A stretch of 64,000 bases of DNA from Candidatus Epulonipiscium viviparus. GTDB lineage: Bacteria > Bacillota > Clostridia > Lachnospirales > Cellulosilyticaceae. Position 1 is the first letter of the stretch; each line of letters starts with the position of its first letter. Location of the stretch: positions 3,216,672-3,280,671 of the forward strand of contig NZ_CP117982.1 of the NCBI RefSeq assembly GCF_030708075.1. The letters are read 5' to 3'. Made by a program: the position numbers and the translations under genes. The notes under the pieces are model-generated. The model saw only the letters and a program-made list of their open reading frames with translations. It was not told the origin of the DNA and ran no database searches. Shown piece by piece: positions 1 through 9,235 of this stretch.

Positions 1-507
1 TACGCAATTGTCTCTCCCAACTTCCAAGGAAATTTGTCTAATGGTTTCCAAAAATGGCTGAATCTCAATATCTCCTGTTGTCCCACCAATTTCGGTAATC
101 AACACATCTGTGTTTTTGGCACTGTTATATATAAAATCTTTGATCACATTGGTAATATGCGGAATTACTTGTACTGTTTGCCCCAAATATCCTCCAGATC
201 GCTCTTTGGTTAGCACTTCATAATATATCTTTCCAGATGTTAAATTCGAAAACTTGTTTAAATTCTCGTCTATAAATCTCTCGTAATGCCCCAAATCCAA
301 ATCTGTTTCTGCTCCATCTTCTGTGACAAAAACTTCGCCGTGCTGATAAGGGCTCATTGTACCTGGATCAACATTCATATATGGATCAAGTTTTTGTGCG
401 CTAACCTTCAATCCACGAGCTTTCAATAGTCTACCCAAACTAGCTGCAGTGATGCCCTTACCCAATCCAGATACAACGCCACCCGTAACAAAAATAAATT
501 TACTCAT
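1..507 (-). CDS. pyrG: CTP synthase, N-terminal part (runs off left edge)
   Basis: CTP synthase makes CTP from UTP, ATP and glutamine-derived ammonia in the cytoplasm, the last step of de novo pyrimidine nucleotide synthesis. The 169 visible codons form the start of the synthetase (amidoligase) domain. The P-loop stretch [10 protein letters not shown] lies at about residues 9-18, and the highly conserved [20 protein letters not shown] block and the [15 protein letters not shown] block follow in the usual order. The start is the ATG at 507-505, preceded by AGAGGAG at good spacing. The C-terminal glutaminase domain is outside the window. It is the last visible gene of a minus-strand run with the ANTAR regulator (45 bases upstream) and the glutamine-synthetase-like gene, which fits a nitrogen/glutamine theme. 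The identification is close to certain because the conserved blocks are nearly canonical. Confidence 0.97.
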   Translation of the reverse strand, partial: MSKFIFVTGGVVSGLGKGITAASLGRLLKARGLKVSAQKLDPYMNVDPGTMSPYQHGEVFVTEDGAETDLDLGHYERFIDENLNKFSNLTSGKIYYEVLTKERSGGYLGQTVQVIPHITNVIKDFIYNSAKNTDVLITEIGGTTGDIEIQPFLETIRQISLEVGRDNCV

Positions 508-552
508 AAAAATCTCCTCTCGCGAACAAGGGAAAACGTCCGCTTAATATGT

Positions 553-1110
553 TTACCACCCATGGTTGGCGATAATCGTTTGTGCTATATCCTTACGTGT
601 TTTTCTAAGGTTCATAGCTTGTTTTTCAATATATTTATGTGCCTCAGTTTCTGTTATCCCCCTAAGTTCAATCAATATACATTTTGCACGGCTAACAATG
701 CGTATATCATCTATTTTTTGAGATAGACTAATGTTTTCGTCTTCGAGACGTTTTAGACGTTTATTCGTTGCGTATGCTATTTTAACTGATGTCGTCAGCA
801 TCTTCTTATTAATGGGCTTGGTTATTGTGATTATACCCAGCTCTTCTGCTGTTGTGGAAATTTCATCATAATATTGAGCATTCACTATCAATATAACTTG
901 TGTTGCTGTTGCTATATCCTTTGCCAATTGTTCTCCAGTTTCATCTGCCAGCGGAGCGTTTATAATTACTAAATCGATATCACGCTCTAGTAACATGGCT
1001 CTTGCTGCTGCGGCAGAATTGCTTGTGTATAGCTTATCATATAGTGGCAATATGCTCGATAAAAAGTCTTGGCCAGGATTAATTTTTGAAACCATTAATA
1101 CGCTTTGCAT
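553..1110 (-). CDS. ANTAR-domain antiterminator with pseudo-receiver domain
   Basis: This 185-residue protein has an N-terminal receiver-like fold (about residues 1-115), a short coiled-coil linker (about 117-135) and a C-terminal ANTAR domain (about 136-180, with the stretch RAKCILIELRGITETEAHKY). ANTAR proteins bind paired hairpins in nascent RNA and stop transcription termination, often at nitrogen-metabolism genes. The receiver looks unable to be phosphorylated: the usual acceptor Asp is Asn51 (IINAPL) and the N-terminal acidic pair is missing, although Lys98 (TKP) is kept. Its ribosome binding site GAGGTGA overlaps the TAG stop of the upstream glutamine-synthetase-like gene, ten bases away, so translation is probably coupled. 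The family is clear; the signal and RNA targets are unknown. The tight link to a GS-like protein suggests glutamine or ammonium sensing, which is inference. Confidence 0.88.
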   Translation of the reverse strand: MQSVLMVSKINPGQDFLSSILPLYDKLYTSNSAAAARAMLLERDIDLVIINAPLADETGEQLAKDIATATQVILIVNAQYYDEISTTAEELGIITITKPINKKMLTTSVKIAYATNKRLKRLEDENISLSQKIDDIRIVSRAKCILIELRGITETEAHKYIEKQAMNLRKTRKDIAQTIIANHGW

Positions 1111-1120
1111 CTACTCACCT

Positions 1121-2323
1121 CTACAATTTTAGAAAGTATTCATTCATATAGAAAGTCTCTCTACTACTGCTCTTATACGCATCTATTTCTCGTTCTTTTT
1201 GTAATACAAATCGCTTGACAAAGTCTTCGCCAATGCTATTTGAAACAAAGCTAGATTCTTTTGCCGCTATTATGGCAGCTTGTAGTGTCTTTGGTAAATT
1301 TACACTCTTCTTTATAGTATACTGATTTTGGATTCCCAATATTCCAGCTTGCAATATCAACGAATAGGCTATATATGGATTTGCAATAGATCCAATGTGT
1401 CGGCATTTAAAACTGCTATCATAATTCTTGGAAACAAATGGAATTTTCACAACGCTGTCATATGAATTTATTATAGGATGTAAAAACAGTGCCATTTCCT
1501 CTGCCTTTTCTAATATTCCTGCCATAAAGTATTCTTCGATTTCCTCATCTACTGCAGATGTCTCTAACAAATCTTTGTTACATTTAGTAAGGCTGATGTT
1601 GATATTTAAATCATTAGAATTTTCAAGCTTGATAGGTTTTGGCATAAACGATGCGTATAATCCGTATCTAGCCGCCGCGGCCTTGGCGATACTCTTAAAT
1701 GTTAACAAGTTATCGGCGCAGCTAAGAGCATCCATATATTTAAAGTCTATCTGATTTTGACCGGGACCTATCTCGTGGTAAGAACTATGCGGTGTTATTC
1801 CTATACGATCTAGTAATAAGCATATCTCGCGTCGTACATCTTCTCCTTTATCGATCGGTGCCACATCCAAATAACTCCCATTATCAATAGGCGTTGCAGA
1901 AGGCAACAAATGATCGTTTTGTCTAAACAAATAAAATTCGCTTTCTTGTGCTATTTTGGTCGAATATTCCAGATCAGCTAAATCTCTTACTGCCTTCTTC
2001 AAAATTTGTCGACTATCTAATTTAAATAACTGCTTATCTTTTGTTTTTATATCGCAATAAAACTTGATAACGCAGCCCGGCTCTGGTCGCCAAGGCATGG
2101 CACACAACGTCGTTGGGTCTGGGTACAAATATAGATCCTCATTAGCAAACCCCGCAATCTTGCTCCCGTCAATGCGAACTCCATTAAATAACGCTCCCTC
2201 CAACTCAGGTTGCATTATAGCCACATTTTTCTGATTTCCAAAAATATCACAAAAAGCCAAGCGAATAAATTTTACTTCATGTTCTCGCACAAAATTCAAA
2301 ATGTCGTTGATCATAATGTCCAT
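1121..2323 (-). CDS. Degenerate glutamine-synthetase-like protein, probably inactive
   Basis: This is a glutamine synthetase (GlnA type I) fold, about 400 residues against about 440 for the usual short bacterial enzyme. The beta-grasp N-domain is followed by the catalytic core with QESEFYLF (near 127-134, one metal-binding Glu pair), HEIGPGQNQIDF (near 184-195), MPKP (near 228) and ANPYIAYSLILQAG (near 315-328). Several catalytic features are missing. The second Glu of the HEIDF-type motif is Gln, the Gly-Met-His-x-His motif reads NSNDLNINISL with no His, and the Trp...Asn-Arg-Ser ATP/glutamate-binding stretch is gone, with about 20 residues deleted. I chose the ATG at 2323 because GGGGGTG lies seven bases before it; a TTG codon directly upstream (2326) is an alternative start. 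It heads an operon with the ANTAR regulator. A sensor or regulatory role is inference. Confidence 0.82.
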   Translation of the reverse strand: MDIMINDILNFVREHEVKFIRLAFCDIFGNQKNVAIMQPELEGALFNGVRIDGSKIAGFANEDLYLYPDPTTLCAMPWRPEPGCVIKFYCDIKTKDKQLFKLDSRQILKKAVRDLADLEYSTKIAQESEFYLFRQNDHLLPSATPIDNGSYLDVAPIDKGEDVRREICLLLDRIGITPHSSYHEIGPGQNQIDFKYMDALSCADNLLTFKSIAKAAAARYGLYASFMPKPIKLENSNDLNINISLTKCNKDLLETSAVDEEIEEYFMAGILEKAEEMALFLHPIINSYDSVVKIPFVSKNYDSSFKCRHIGSIANPYIAYSLILQAGILGIQNQYTIKKSVNLPKTLQAAIIAAKESSFVSNSIGEDFVKRFVLQKEREIDAYKSSSRETFYMNEYFLKL

Positions 2324-2360
2324 CAAAATTCACCCCCATTTTCATTTTTCTATCTTCATC

Positions 2361-2389
2361 ATTATAGTTTAAAACTTTCAATACTTCAA
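2361..2389 (-). promoter_or_regulatory. Sigma-A type promoter for the GS-like/ANTAR/pyrG operon
   Basis: On the minus strand TTGAAG (2389-2384) is followed by a 17-base spacer and a perfect TATAAT (2366-2361). It lies about 40 bases before the start of the GS-like gene. Both hexamers and the spacer fit the housekeeping consensus well. Confidence 0.7.
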
Positions 2390-2605
2390 TAGCTAAATAC
2401 AATTTCAAAAATTATCGCACTAACTTTATAAATAATCGGTTTTACGCTCACTCCTTTCTCAATTTTATATTTTATATAATGCTCTCACAAAACAATTTCT
2501 ATACAACCAAATTGAACAACGTCATCGAGTTATAATTTTCTCCAAATATTTCACGCTTAAACAAAAATGCTTTCGATTTTACAAATTATTATTTCCAAAA
2601 AGATG
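2390..2605. other. Divergent intergenic region, no gene seen
   Basis: AT-rich stretch between the two divergent promoters. On the minus strand there is an AAAGGAG sequence near 2455-2449, but no convincing reading frame follows it. I see no terminator, RNA gene or clear operator here. Confidence 0.5.
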
Positions 2606-2634
2606 TTGTAATAAATAATGCGATGCTATATAAT
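2606..2634 (+). promoter_or_regulatory. Sigma-A type promoter for the amylopullulanase unit
   Basis: TTGTAA (2606-2611), a 17-base spacer and a perfect TATAAT (2629-2634) lie 32 bases before the ATG at 2667. The ribosome binding site AAAGGAG is in between. Confidence 0.72.
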
Positions 2635-2666
2635 AATCAATAACTATCTCGAAAGGAGTAATAATT

Positions 2667-3065
2667 ATGAAAAGAAGTAATCAAAACACTGCGATATTAA
2701 TGGCAATGTGCCTGATGACTAACACATCTCCAATATTAGCAATTGATAACGAAGAGGTTTCTACCCCATACATAATGGAATCGCTAGAGTTTACAGATCC
2801 CGAACCGTTTTTTGATGCGTTCGACGATTTTGCGATCCCCGCCACCTTGGATTTCGAAGACATAGAGTTAACTGCTGATGTCGATATTACTGCAATCAGC
2901 GATTTGGAGTTTATATCCGAAGAGTTTGTGCCCGAAGATTTTTTGACCGAGGATCTGCTGGTTCCTGAGCTTGCAGAAACAGACGATTTCTTAGAGTCTC
3001 TTTTACCAGATATTTCAATTTTTGAATCCCCAGAATACTCAGATTATGCTATAGAAATGCTATAG
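2667..3065 (+). CDS. 5' fragment of surface amylopullulanase: signal peptide and acidic tract
   Basis: First piece (132 codons) of a reading unit that runs to 16087. The ATG follows GAAAGGAGTAATAATT, a strong ribosome binding site. Residues 1-25 are a signal peptide (basic start, short hydrophobic core, likely cleavage after PILA). The rest is strongly acidic and rich in Phe/Tyr (for example FFDAFDDFAI, LDFEDIEL), with almost no basic residues. The frame stops at 3063-3065 inside a 12-bp tandem repeat whose second copy is one base short. With that base restored the frame continues as DAIE repeats straight into the next fragment at 3146. Signal peptide followed by an acidic-aromatic tract is also the plan of the two other giant proteins in this window. 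As it stands, this piece would be exported as a short acidic peptide. Confidence 0.75.
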   Translation: MKRSNQNTAILMAMCLMTNTSPILAIDNEEVSTPYIMESLEFTDPEPFFDAFDDFAIPATLDFEDIELTADVDITAISDLEFISEEFVPEDFLTEDLLVPELAETDDFLESLLPDISIFESPEYSDYAIEML

Positions 3066-3103
3066 AAGATGCTATAGAAGATGCTATAGAAGATGCTATA
3101 GAA
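3045..3103 (+). repeat. 12-bp tandem repeat carrying a one-base deletion
   Basis: Copies of GATGCTATAGAA (DAIE when in frame) lie at 3068-3079, 3080-3091 and 3092-3103. A diverged copy precedes them, followed by an 11-base copy (3057-3067) that lacks the leading G. That missing G moves the frame and creates the TAG at 3063-3065. Because the unit is 12 bases, gain or loss of whole units cannot restore the frame. Confidence 0.85.
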
Positions 3104-3145
3104 ACCGAGCTGCCAGCAAGTCCAGATATTTCACTCCCCGACAAC

Positions 3146-6100
3146 GTGGATCCAGTTGGTGAAGGCGATAAAATTGATACCGATTTTGATCAGCTTCCTG
3201 GCTATCGCGAAAGTCAATTTACTGTAAATGATCCGATTTATTCTATACAAACAGGCGTAAAAACTCTCTTACCCCGCAAAGGTACATACATAGATGAAAA
3301 TAATCAACCACAGATTATTGATCTCGAATACACTACAACCGCTGAAGTTTCGGCTTATACTACTTTAGAAAAAATAGACCAAGATACATATATAACAATC
3401 GATCCGACATCTCGCGTAAACTCAGTACCCATTATTGCGAAATATGGAGCTTACAAGATGGACATCGTGCTCGAAGTAGTACAGACCAATACCTACATTA
3501 TTAACTATTCTCGGCCAGATTATGACAGCTGGTCTTTGCGAGTTACCGCATCCGACTCAAATAAAGATTACGATTTTGCAGATGCCAAGGATGTCACCAC
3601 TTCTGGTATCGCGTTCAAGCAATTTGAGCATGTCACCCAAGAGGATGTCATCAGCATAACAGCTCGTAACGCCACCAACAACCAAACTGCAGCGCAACAT
3701 GTGGAAATGCCTCTCAATTCTACTACTCGCGAGATTTGGATTATTGATGGGGAGAGCCCGCTGATTTTCTTTGATGCTACTGATATAAATATAACAAGTC
3801 CCGAAGTATCTGGCACAGACGTTACTTTTAGAATTGCCTCCGATGCGGTTATTGTATATCTTACAGGATCTTTTAATGATTGGAAAATTTATTCGGATAC
3901 AGATGATAAATCTCCGTATGCCCTATTAGATGCGGATCAAAATGGATTGTGGGAAGGAACGTTCTCTTTGCCATATGGTATACACGAGTATCAATTTCAG
4001 ATAGATCAGTTCGGCGCATTTGATGGTGTTCAAAACGATCTCCTAGTTACAGATCCCTACAACCCAAATCTATCAGCAAACCAGCAAAGAAGCATCGTGG
4101 TTGTTCAGCCACCTACTCCTATTACTAGTCCAGAAATTACAAGCAACTCTGTAACCTTTAGGTACTATGCTCCCGATGCGACTGAAGTTTCAGTTAAGGG
4201 AAGTTTTAATAATTGGAACAATATGGCAATGTCCCCAAGCGCTGCAGACGTGTGGGAAGCAACAATAGCTCTTCCTGTTGGTAAGCATGAATACAAATTT
4301 GTAGTCGATGGTGAAGAAATAACTGATCCGTTTAATCTTACAAAATCATCAGACGAATCCAATAGCGTTGTAATTGTCGACTCTGCTATTCCTATAATCA
4401 GCTCAGAAGTTCGAGGCAGAACTGCAACATTTAGATATTATGCTCCAGATGCAACTACTGTGGCGGTCGCAGGCAGTTGGGCTCCTACTGCAAATGAAAT
4501 GACCAAATCTCCTGATGGCATATGGGAGTTGTCGCTAGATCTTGATCCAGGAAAGTATACTTACAAATTTCAGGTAGATAATAACGAGGTGCCAGATCCA
4601 TTTAACTCTGCAGGTGAAGTTAATATTGCAGATGTTCTGAGTCCTGTAATTAACGGAAAGTCGGCACTGTTTAAATATTATGCTCCACATGCAAAAACTG
4701 TTACTGTGTCATCTACTTTTAATGGCTGGTCAAAACTTGATGATCCACTAACTGATGCCGATGCTGATGGCATATGGGAGGGGACGGTAACAGATATTAG
4801 CGAATTAAAGCACAAGTACAAATTCGTCGTAGATGGCGACTCTTTGCGAGATCCCGCCAACGATCAAATGACAGATCAAGGAAATAGCATCTTAAATATG
4901 ATTTATGCTATAAGCCCGGAAGTGGCGGAGACCGACGTTACGCTTCGGTATTACGCGCCAGATGCAAAAGAGGTTTCGGTCGAAATAGCCACTGCAAGTA
5001 TGAAAAGGCCATTGACCAAAACTGAGAATGGCGTCTGGCAAGAAACGCTAACTCTTACACCCGGAGATTACGAATACAAATTTATTGTCGATGGCAAGCG
5101 TGTGACAGATCCGTATAACTCTGCCCCGCTATCGTATACAGGCAATAGCGTTTTTGTCATTGAGGCTCCTGTTGAAGTTGTGAGCCCCGTTGTTGCTGGA
5201 AAAACTGCAACATTCAGCTACTATAATCCTACTGCAACTGACGTATATGTCGTCGGAGATTTTAATAACTGGCTCAAAACTGATGAAATGAAAATGACCA
5301 AAGATTCTGATGATGTATGGAAAATTACACTCGATCTCGAAGCCGGCGAGCATCAATACCAATTCGATGTCGATGGCGTATTAGTCGCAGATTCCGCAAA
5401 TGGTGAACCAACTATAGATGGAAACAGTGTTGTTAGCATTGCGGACATCACCAGTCCAATAATTAGCGGCACAACTGCAACATTTAGCTACTACGCTCCT
5501 GACGCACAGACTGTTTCCGCGACTGGAAGCTTCAACAATTGGGCAGCTGCAACCATGACAAAAGATACTGCTGGCGTTTGGACAGTTACAGTAAAAGATG
5601 TTGCAACCAAAAAGCATGAATACAACTTTATGGTGGACGGTCAGACGATCACAGATCCTTATAACGATCAACCTTTAGCAAATGGAAACAGTACTTTCGA
5701 CGTTGTAGCTGTTACTAGCCCCGCCGTTGCTGGAAAGACGGCAACGTTCCGGTACTATGCCCCAACTGCAGAAGCTGTTTTTGTTGCAGGCGATTTTAAC
5801 GAGTGGTCCGATACTGCCAATTCAATGACCAAATCTCCAGATGGCATATGGGAAGCTGCCATAGATCTCAAAGCTGGTGAGCATGAATACGCATTTATGG
5901 TGGATGGCGTTGAGTTTAGAGATCCAGCAAATGAAGAAATATCATATAATGAAAAAAGTTTAATCTATGTTGCAGATGTCGAGAGCCCTTCTGTAACTGG
6001 GCATAAGGTAACATTCAGATATTACGCTCCAGATGCACAGACCGTAACAGTAGCGAGCGATTTCAACGCCTGGTCCGATACTGCAAATCCAATGAGCGAT

Positions 6101-8584
6101 GATGATAAAGATGGTATATGGGAAATGGAAATCGACCTTAAATCAGGAATCTATGAATACTTATTTGTGGTAGATGGCAACCGAGTAAATGATCCAGCGA
6201 ACTCCGCCACTGCAGAAAACGGAAATAATACTGTCACCATCATTATAAATGTAGCGGTTGAGAGCCCCGAAGTTCGCGGCAAAACTGTAACGTTCAGATA
6301 TCACCACCCATATGCAAAGACAGTGACTGTAAAAGGAGCGTTTAACAATTGGTCCGAAGAGGCAATGATTAAGAACGATGATGACATATGGGAAATTGCA
6401 TTCGATCTCGAAGCGGGAGATTACGAATACTCATTTGTTGTAGATGATCAAGAAATTTTGGATCCAGAAAATGATGATCAGCTATCATATGACGGCAAAA
6501 ATTTAGTTCATATCGCGGATGTTAAAAGTCCTGAGATAGTTGAAAACGCTGTAACATTTAGATACTATGCCCCTACCGCAGAGGCTGTTTCGGTTTTGGG
6601 TAGCTGGACTATTACGGCAACTAAAATGACTAAATCTACAAACGGCATATGGGAAATTATGGAAAATCTACCAGCAGGCACTTACGACTACAAATTTGTT
6701 GTCGATAGCAAGAGTGTTACAGATCCGTCAAACCCTACCGTCGATGCAAATGGAAACAGCGTCGTTAAAATTGTTCCAGCTGTAGTGGTCAAAAGTCCGG
6801 AGGTAGTCGGAAACAAAGCAACATTCAGATATTACGCGCCAGAAGCCAAGGCTGTTTCAGTTTTAGGAAGCTGGAATGCTGATGTAAATACAATGGTTAA
6901 ATCTGCAGATGGCATATGGGAAATTACAGTGGATCTCACTACTGGCACTTACGCCTACAAATTTATTGTCGATAACAATTTTGTTACAGATCCATCAAAT
7001 CCTAACATCGATGCAAACGGAAATAGCGTCGTGACTATCGCACCAGAAATCGTAAGTCCGGAAGTAGCTGGAACTAAGGCAACATTCAGATATTACGCGC
7101 CAGATGCACAGGCTGTTTCAGTTGCAGGAAGCTGGAATGCTACCGAAGACGCAATGACTAAATCTTCCAATGGCGTATGGGAAGTTACATTGGATCTCGC
7201 TGCTGGTGATCACACATACAAATTTGTTGTCGATGGCAAACAAGTAGCGGATCCATCAAATCCTGATGTCGATGCAAACGGAAATAGCGTCGTGACTATC
7301 GCATCAGAAATCGTAAGTCCGGAAGTAGCTGGAACTAAGGCAACATTCAGATATTACGCACCAGATGCACAGGCTGTTTCAGTCGCAGGAAGCTGGAATG
7401 CTACCGAAGACGCAATGACTAAATCTTCCAATGGCGTATGGGAAGTTACATTGGATCTCACAGCTGGTGATCACACATACAAATTTGTTGTCGATGGCAA
7501 GCATGTGGCAGACCCATCCAATCCTGATGTCGATGCAAACGGAAATAGCGTCGTGACTATCGCACCAGAAATCGTAAGTCCGGAGGAAGCTGGAACTAAG
7601 GCAACATTCAGATATTACGCGCCAGATGCACAGGCTGTTTCAGTTGCAGGAAGCTGGAATGCTACTGAAGATGTAATGGTTAAATCTGCCAATGGCGTAT
7701 GGGAAGTTACATTGGATCTCGCAGCTGGTGATCACACATACAAATTTGTTGTCGATGGCAAACAAGTAGCGGATCCATCAAATCCTGATGTCGATGCAAA
7801 CGGAAATAGCGTCGTGACTATCGCACCAGAAATCGTAAGTCCGGAGGAAGCTGGAACTAAGGCAACATTCAGATATTACGCGCCAGATGCACAGGCTGTT
7901 TCAGTTTTAGGAAGCTGGAATGCTACCGAAGACGCAATGACTAAATCTTCCAATGGCGTATGGGAAGTTACATTGGATCTCGCTGCTGGTGATCACACAT
8001 ACAAATTTGTTGTCGATGGCAAACAAGTAGCAGATCCATCAAATCCTGATGTCGATGCAAACGGAAATAGCGTCGTGACTATCGCACCAGAAATCGTAAG
8101 TCCGGAGGTAGCTGGAACCACGGCAACATTCAGATATTACGCACCAGATGCACAGGCTGTTTCAGTCGCAGGAAGCTGGAATGCTACTGAGGATGTAATG
8201 GTTAAATCTTCCAACGGCGTATGGGAAGTTACATTGGATCTCACAGCTGGTGAGCACACATACAAATTTGTTGTCGATAGCAAGAGTGTTACAGATCCGT
8301 CAAACCCTACCGTCGATGCAAATGGAAACAGCGTCGTTAAAATTGTTCCAGCTGTAGTGGTCAAAAGTCCGGAGGTAGTCGGAAACAAAGCAACATTCAG
8401 ATATTACGCACCAGATGCACAGGCTGTTTCAGTCGCAGGAAGCTGGAATGCTACCGAGGATGTAATGGTTAAATCTGCCAATGGCGTATGGGGAGTTACA
8501 TTGGATCTCGCAGCTGGTGATCACACATACAAATTTGTTGTCGATGGCAAACAAGTAGCGGACCACCGAAGACGCAATGACTAA
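3146..8584 (+). CDS. Amylopullulanase fragment: CBM41 plus tandem CBM48-type starch-binding modules
   Basis: Second piece (1,812 codons) of the amylopullulanase unit. The ATG at 3146 has no good ribosome binding site, and the frame is open upstream to the 12-bp repeat, so this is a continuation and not an independent gene. A CBM41-like (pullulanase starch-binding) module with INYSRPDYDSWSLRV lies near 3495-3775. From about 3790 come roughly 18 modules of about 87-90 residues with the signature ATFRYYAPDA, then GSFNNW or GSWNAT, GVWEVTLDL, HTYKFVVDG and DPSNP. This is the CBM48/AMPK glycogen-binding (early-set) pattern. Early modules are diverged from each other, while those from 7046 on are nearly identical. 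The frame ends at 8584, where an out-of-frame repeat deletion joins VADPS to the middle of another module. The role is multivalent binding of starch or glycogen outside the cell. Confidence 0.85.
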   Translation: MDPVGEGDKIDTDFDQLPGYRESQFTVNDPIYSIQTGVKTLLPRKGTYIDENNQPQIIDLEYTTTAEVSAYTTLEKIDQDTYITIDPTSRVNSVPIIAKYGAYKMDIVLEVVQTNTYIINYSRPDYDSWSLRVTASDSNKDYDFADAKDVTTSGIAFKQFEHVTQEDVISITARNATNNQTAAQHVEMPLNSTTREIWIIDGESPLIFFDATDINITSPEVSGTDVTFRIASDAVIVYLTGSFNDWKIYSDTDDKSPYALLDADQNGLWEGTFSLPYGIHEYQFQIDQFGAFDGVQNDLLVTDPYNPNLSANQQRSIVVVQPPTPITSPEITSNSVTFRYYAPDATEVSVKGSFNNWNNMAMSPSAADVWEATIALPVGKHEYKFVVDGEEITDPFNLTKSSDESNSVVIVDSAIPIISSEVRGRTATFRYYAPDATTVAVAGSWAPTANEMTKSPDGIWELSLDLDPGKYTYKFQVDNNEVPDPFNSAGEVNIADVLSPVINGKSALFKYYAPHAKTVTVSSTFNGWSKLDDPLTDADADGIWEGTVTDISELKHKYKFVVDGDSLRDPANDQMTDQGNSILNMIYAISPEVAETDVTLRYYAPDAKEVSVEIATASMKRPLTKTENGVWQETLTLTPGDYEYKFIVDGKRVTDPYNSAPLSYTGNSVFVIEAPVEVVSPVVAGKTATFSYYNPTATDVYVVGDFNNWLKTDEMKMTKDSDDVWKITLDLEAGEHQYQFDVDGVLVADSANGEPTIDGNSVVSIADITSPIISGTTATFSYYAPDAQTVSATGSFNNWAAATMTKDTAGVWTVTVKDVATKKHEYNFMVDGQTITDPYNDQPLANGNSTFDVVAVTSPAVAGKTATFRYYAPTAEAVFVAGDFNEWSDTANSMTKSPDGIWEAAIDLKAGEHEYAFMVDGVEFRDPANEEISYNEKSLIYVADVESPSVTGHKVTFRYYAPDAQTVTVASDFNAWSDTANPMSDDDKDGIWEMEIDLKSGIYEYLFVVDGNRVNDPANSATAENGNNTVTIIINVAVESPEVRGKTVTFRYHHPYAKTVTVKGAFNNWSEEAMIKNDDDIWEIAFDLEAGDYEYSFVVDDQEILDPENDDQLSYDGKNLVHIADVKSPEIVENAVTFRYYAPTAEAVSVLGSWTITATKMTKSTNGIWEIMENLPAGTYDYKFVVDSKSVTDPSNPTVDANGNSVVKIVPAVVVKSPEVVGNKATFRYYAPEAKAVSVLGSWNADVNTMVKSADGIWEITVDLTTGTYAYKFIVDNNFVTDPSNPNIDANGNSVVTIAPEIVSPEVAGTKATFRYYAPDAQAVSVAGSWNATEDAMTKSSNGVWEVTLDLAAGDHTYKFVVDGKQVADPSNPDVDANGNSVVTIASEIVSPEVAGTKATFRYYAPDAQAVSVAGSWNATEDAMTKSSNGVWEVTLDLTAGDHTYKFVVDGKHVADPSNPDVDANGNSVVTIAPEIVSPEEAGTKATFRYYAPDAQAVSVAGSWNATEDVMVKSANGVWEVTLDLAAGDHTYKFVVDGKQVADPSNPDVDANGNSVVTIAPEIVSPEEAGTKATFRYYAPDAQAVSVLGSWNATEDAMTKSSNGVWEVTLDLAAGDHTYKFVVDGKQVADPSNPDVDANGNSVVTIAPEIVSPEVAGTTATFRYYAPDAQAVSVAGSWNATEDVMVKSSNGVWEVTLDLTAGEHTYKFVVDSKSVTDPSNPTVDANGNSVVKIVPAVVVKSPEVVGNKATFRYYAPDAQAVSVAGSWNATEDVMVKSANGVWGVTLDLAAGDHTYKFVVDGKQVADHRRRND

Positions 8585-9235
8585 ATCTTCCAATGGCGTA
8601 TGGGAAGTTACATTGGATCTCGCAGCTGGTGATCACACATACAAATTTGTTGTCGATGGCAAGCATGTGGCAGACCCATCAAATCCTAACGTCGATGCAA
8701 ATGGAAATAGCGTCGTGACTATCGCATCAGAAATCGTAAGTCCGGAAGTAGCTGGAACTAAGGCAACATTCAGATATTACGCGCCAGATGCAAAGGCTGT
8801 TTCAGTTGCAGGAAGCTGGAATGCTACTGAGGATGTAATGACTAAATCTTCCAATGGCGTATGGGAAGTTACATTGGATCTCACAGCTGGTGATCACACA
8901 TACAAATTTGTTGTCGATGGCAAACAAGTAGCAGATCCATCAAATCCTGATGTCGATGCAAACGGAAATAGCGCCGTGACTATCGCACCAGAAATCGTAA
9001 GTCCGGAGGTAGCTGGAACTAAGGCAACATTTAGATATTACGCGCCAGATGCAAAGGCTGTTTCAGTTGCAGGTAGCATGAACTCCTGGGATAAATCGGC
9101 TAGCCCTATGGCCATTACCGAAGACATTTGGCAACTATCCCTCTCTTTAGACCCAGGAGCGCATCAGTATAAGTTTGTTGTAGATGACGTTTGGCTTAAT
9201 GATCCGCTCAACACCGCAGATACTGTTGATGGCAA
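3790..9235 (+). repeat. Array of about 20 CBM48/AMPK-type starch-binding modules
   Basis: I count about 20 complete modules plus one chimeric partial module across the frame change at 8560-8577. Module starts are near 3790, 4125, 4390, 4640, 4910, 5180, 5450, 5710, 5980, 6260, 6525, 6790, 7046, 7307, 7568, 7829, 8090, 8360, 8730 and 8995. Older modules keep the FNxW binding motif (SFNDW, SFNNW, DFNEW). From about module 11 on most have SW in its place (GSWNAT), with NSW in the last copy. Confidence 0.8.
7046..8350 (+). repeat. Five near-identical 261-bp tandem repeats
   Basis: Units start at 7046, 7307, 7568, 7829 and 8090, exactly 261 bases (87 codons) apart, and differ by only a few bases. 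A stretch of about 130 bases beginning at 8276 is identical to one beginning at 6704, 1,572 bases upstream, so the block has also exchanged sequence with the neighbouring modules. Confidence 0.9.

Noticed and set aside
3045-3103. Phase-variable switch by repeat slippage
   Set aside because: The unit is 12 bases, so changes in copy number keep the frame; the break is a single missing base.
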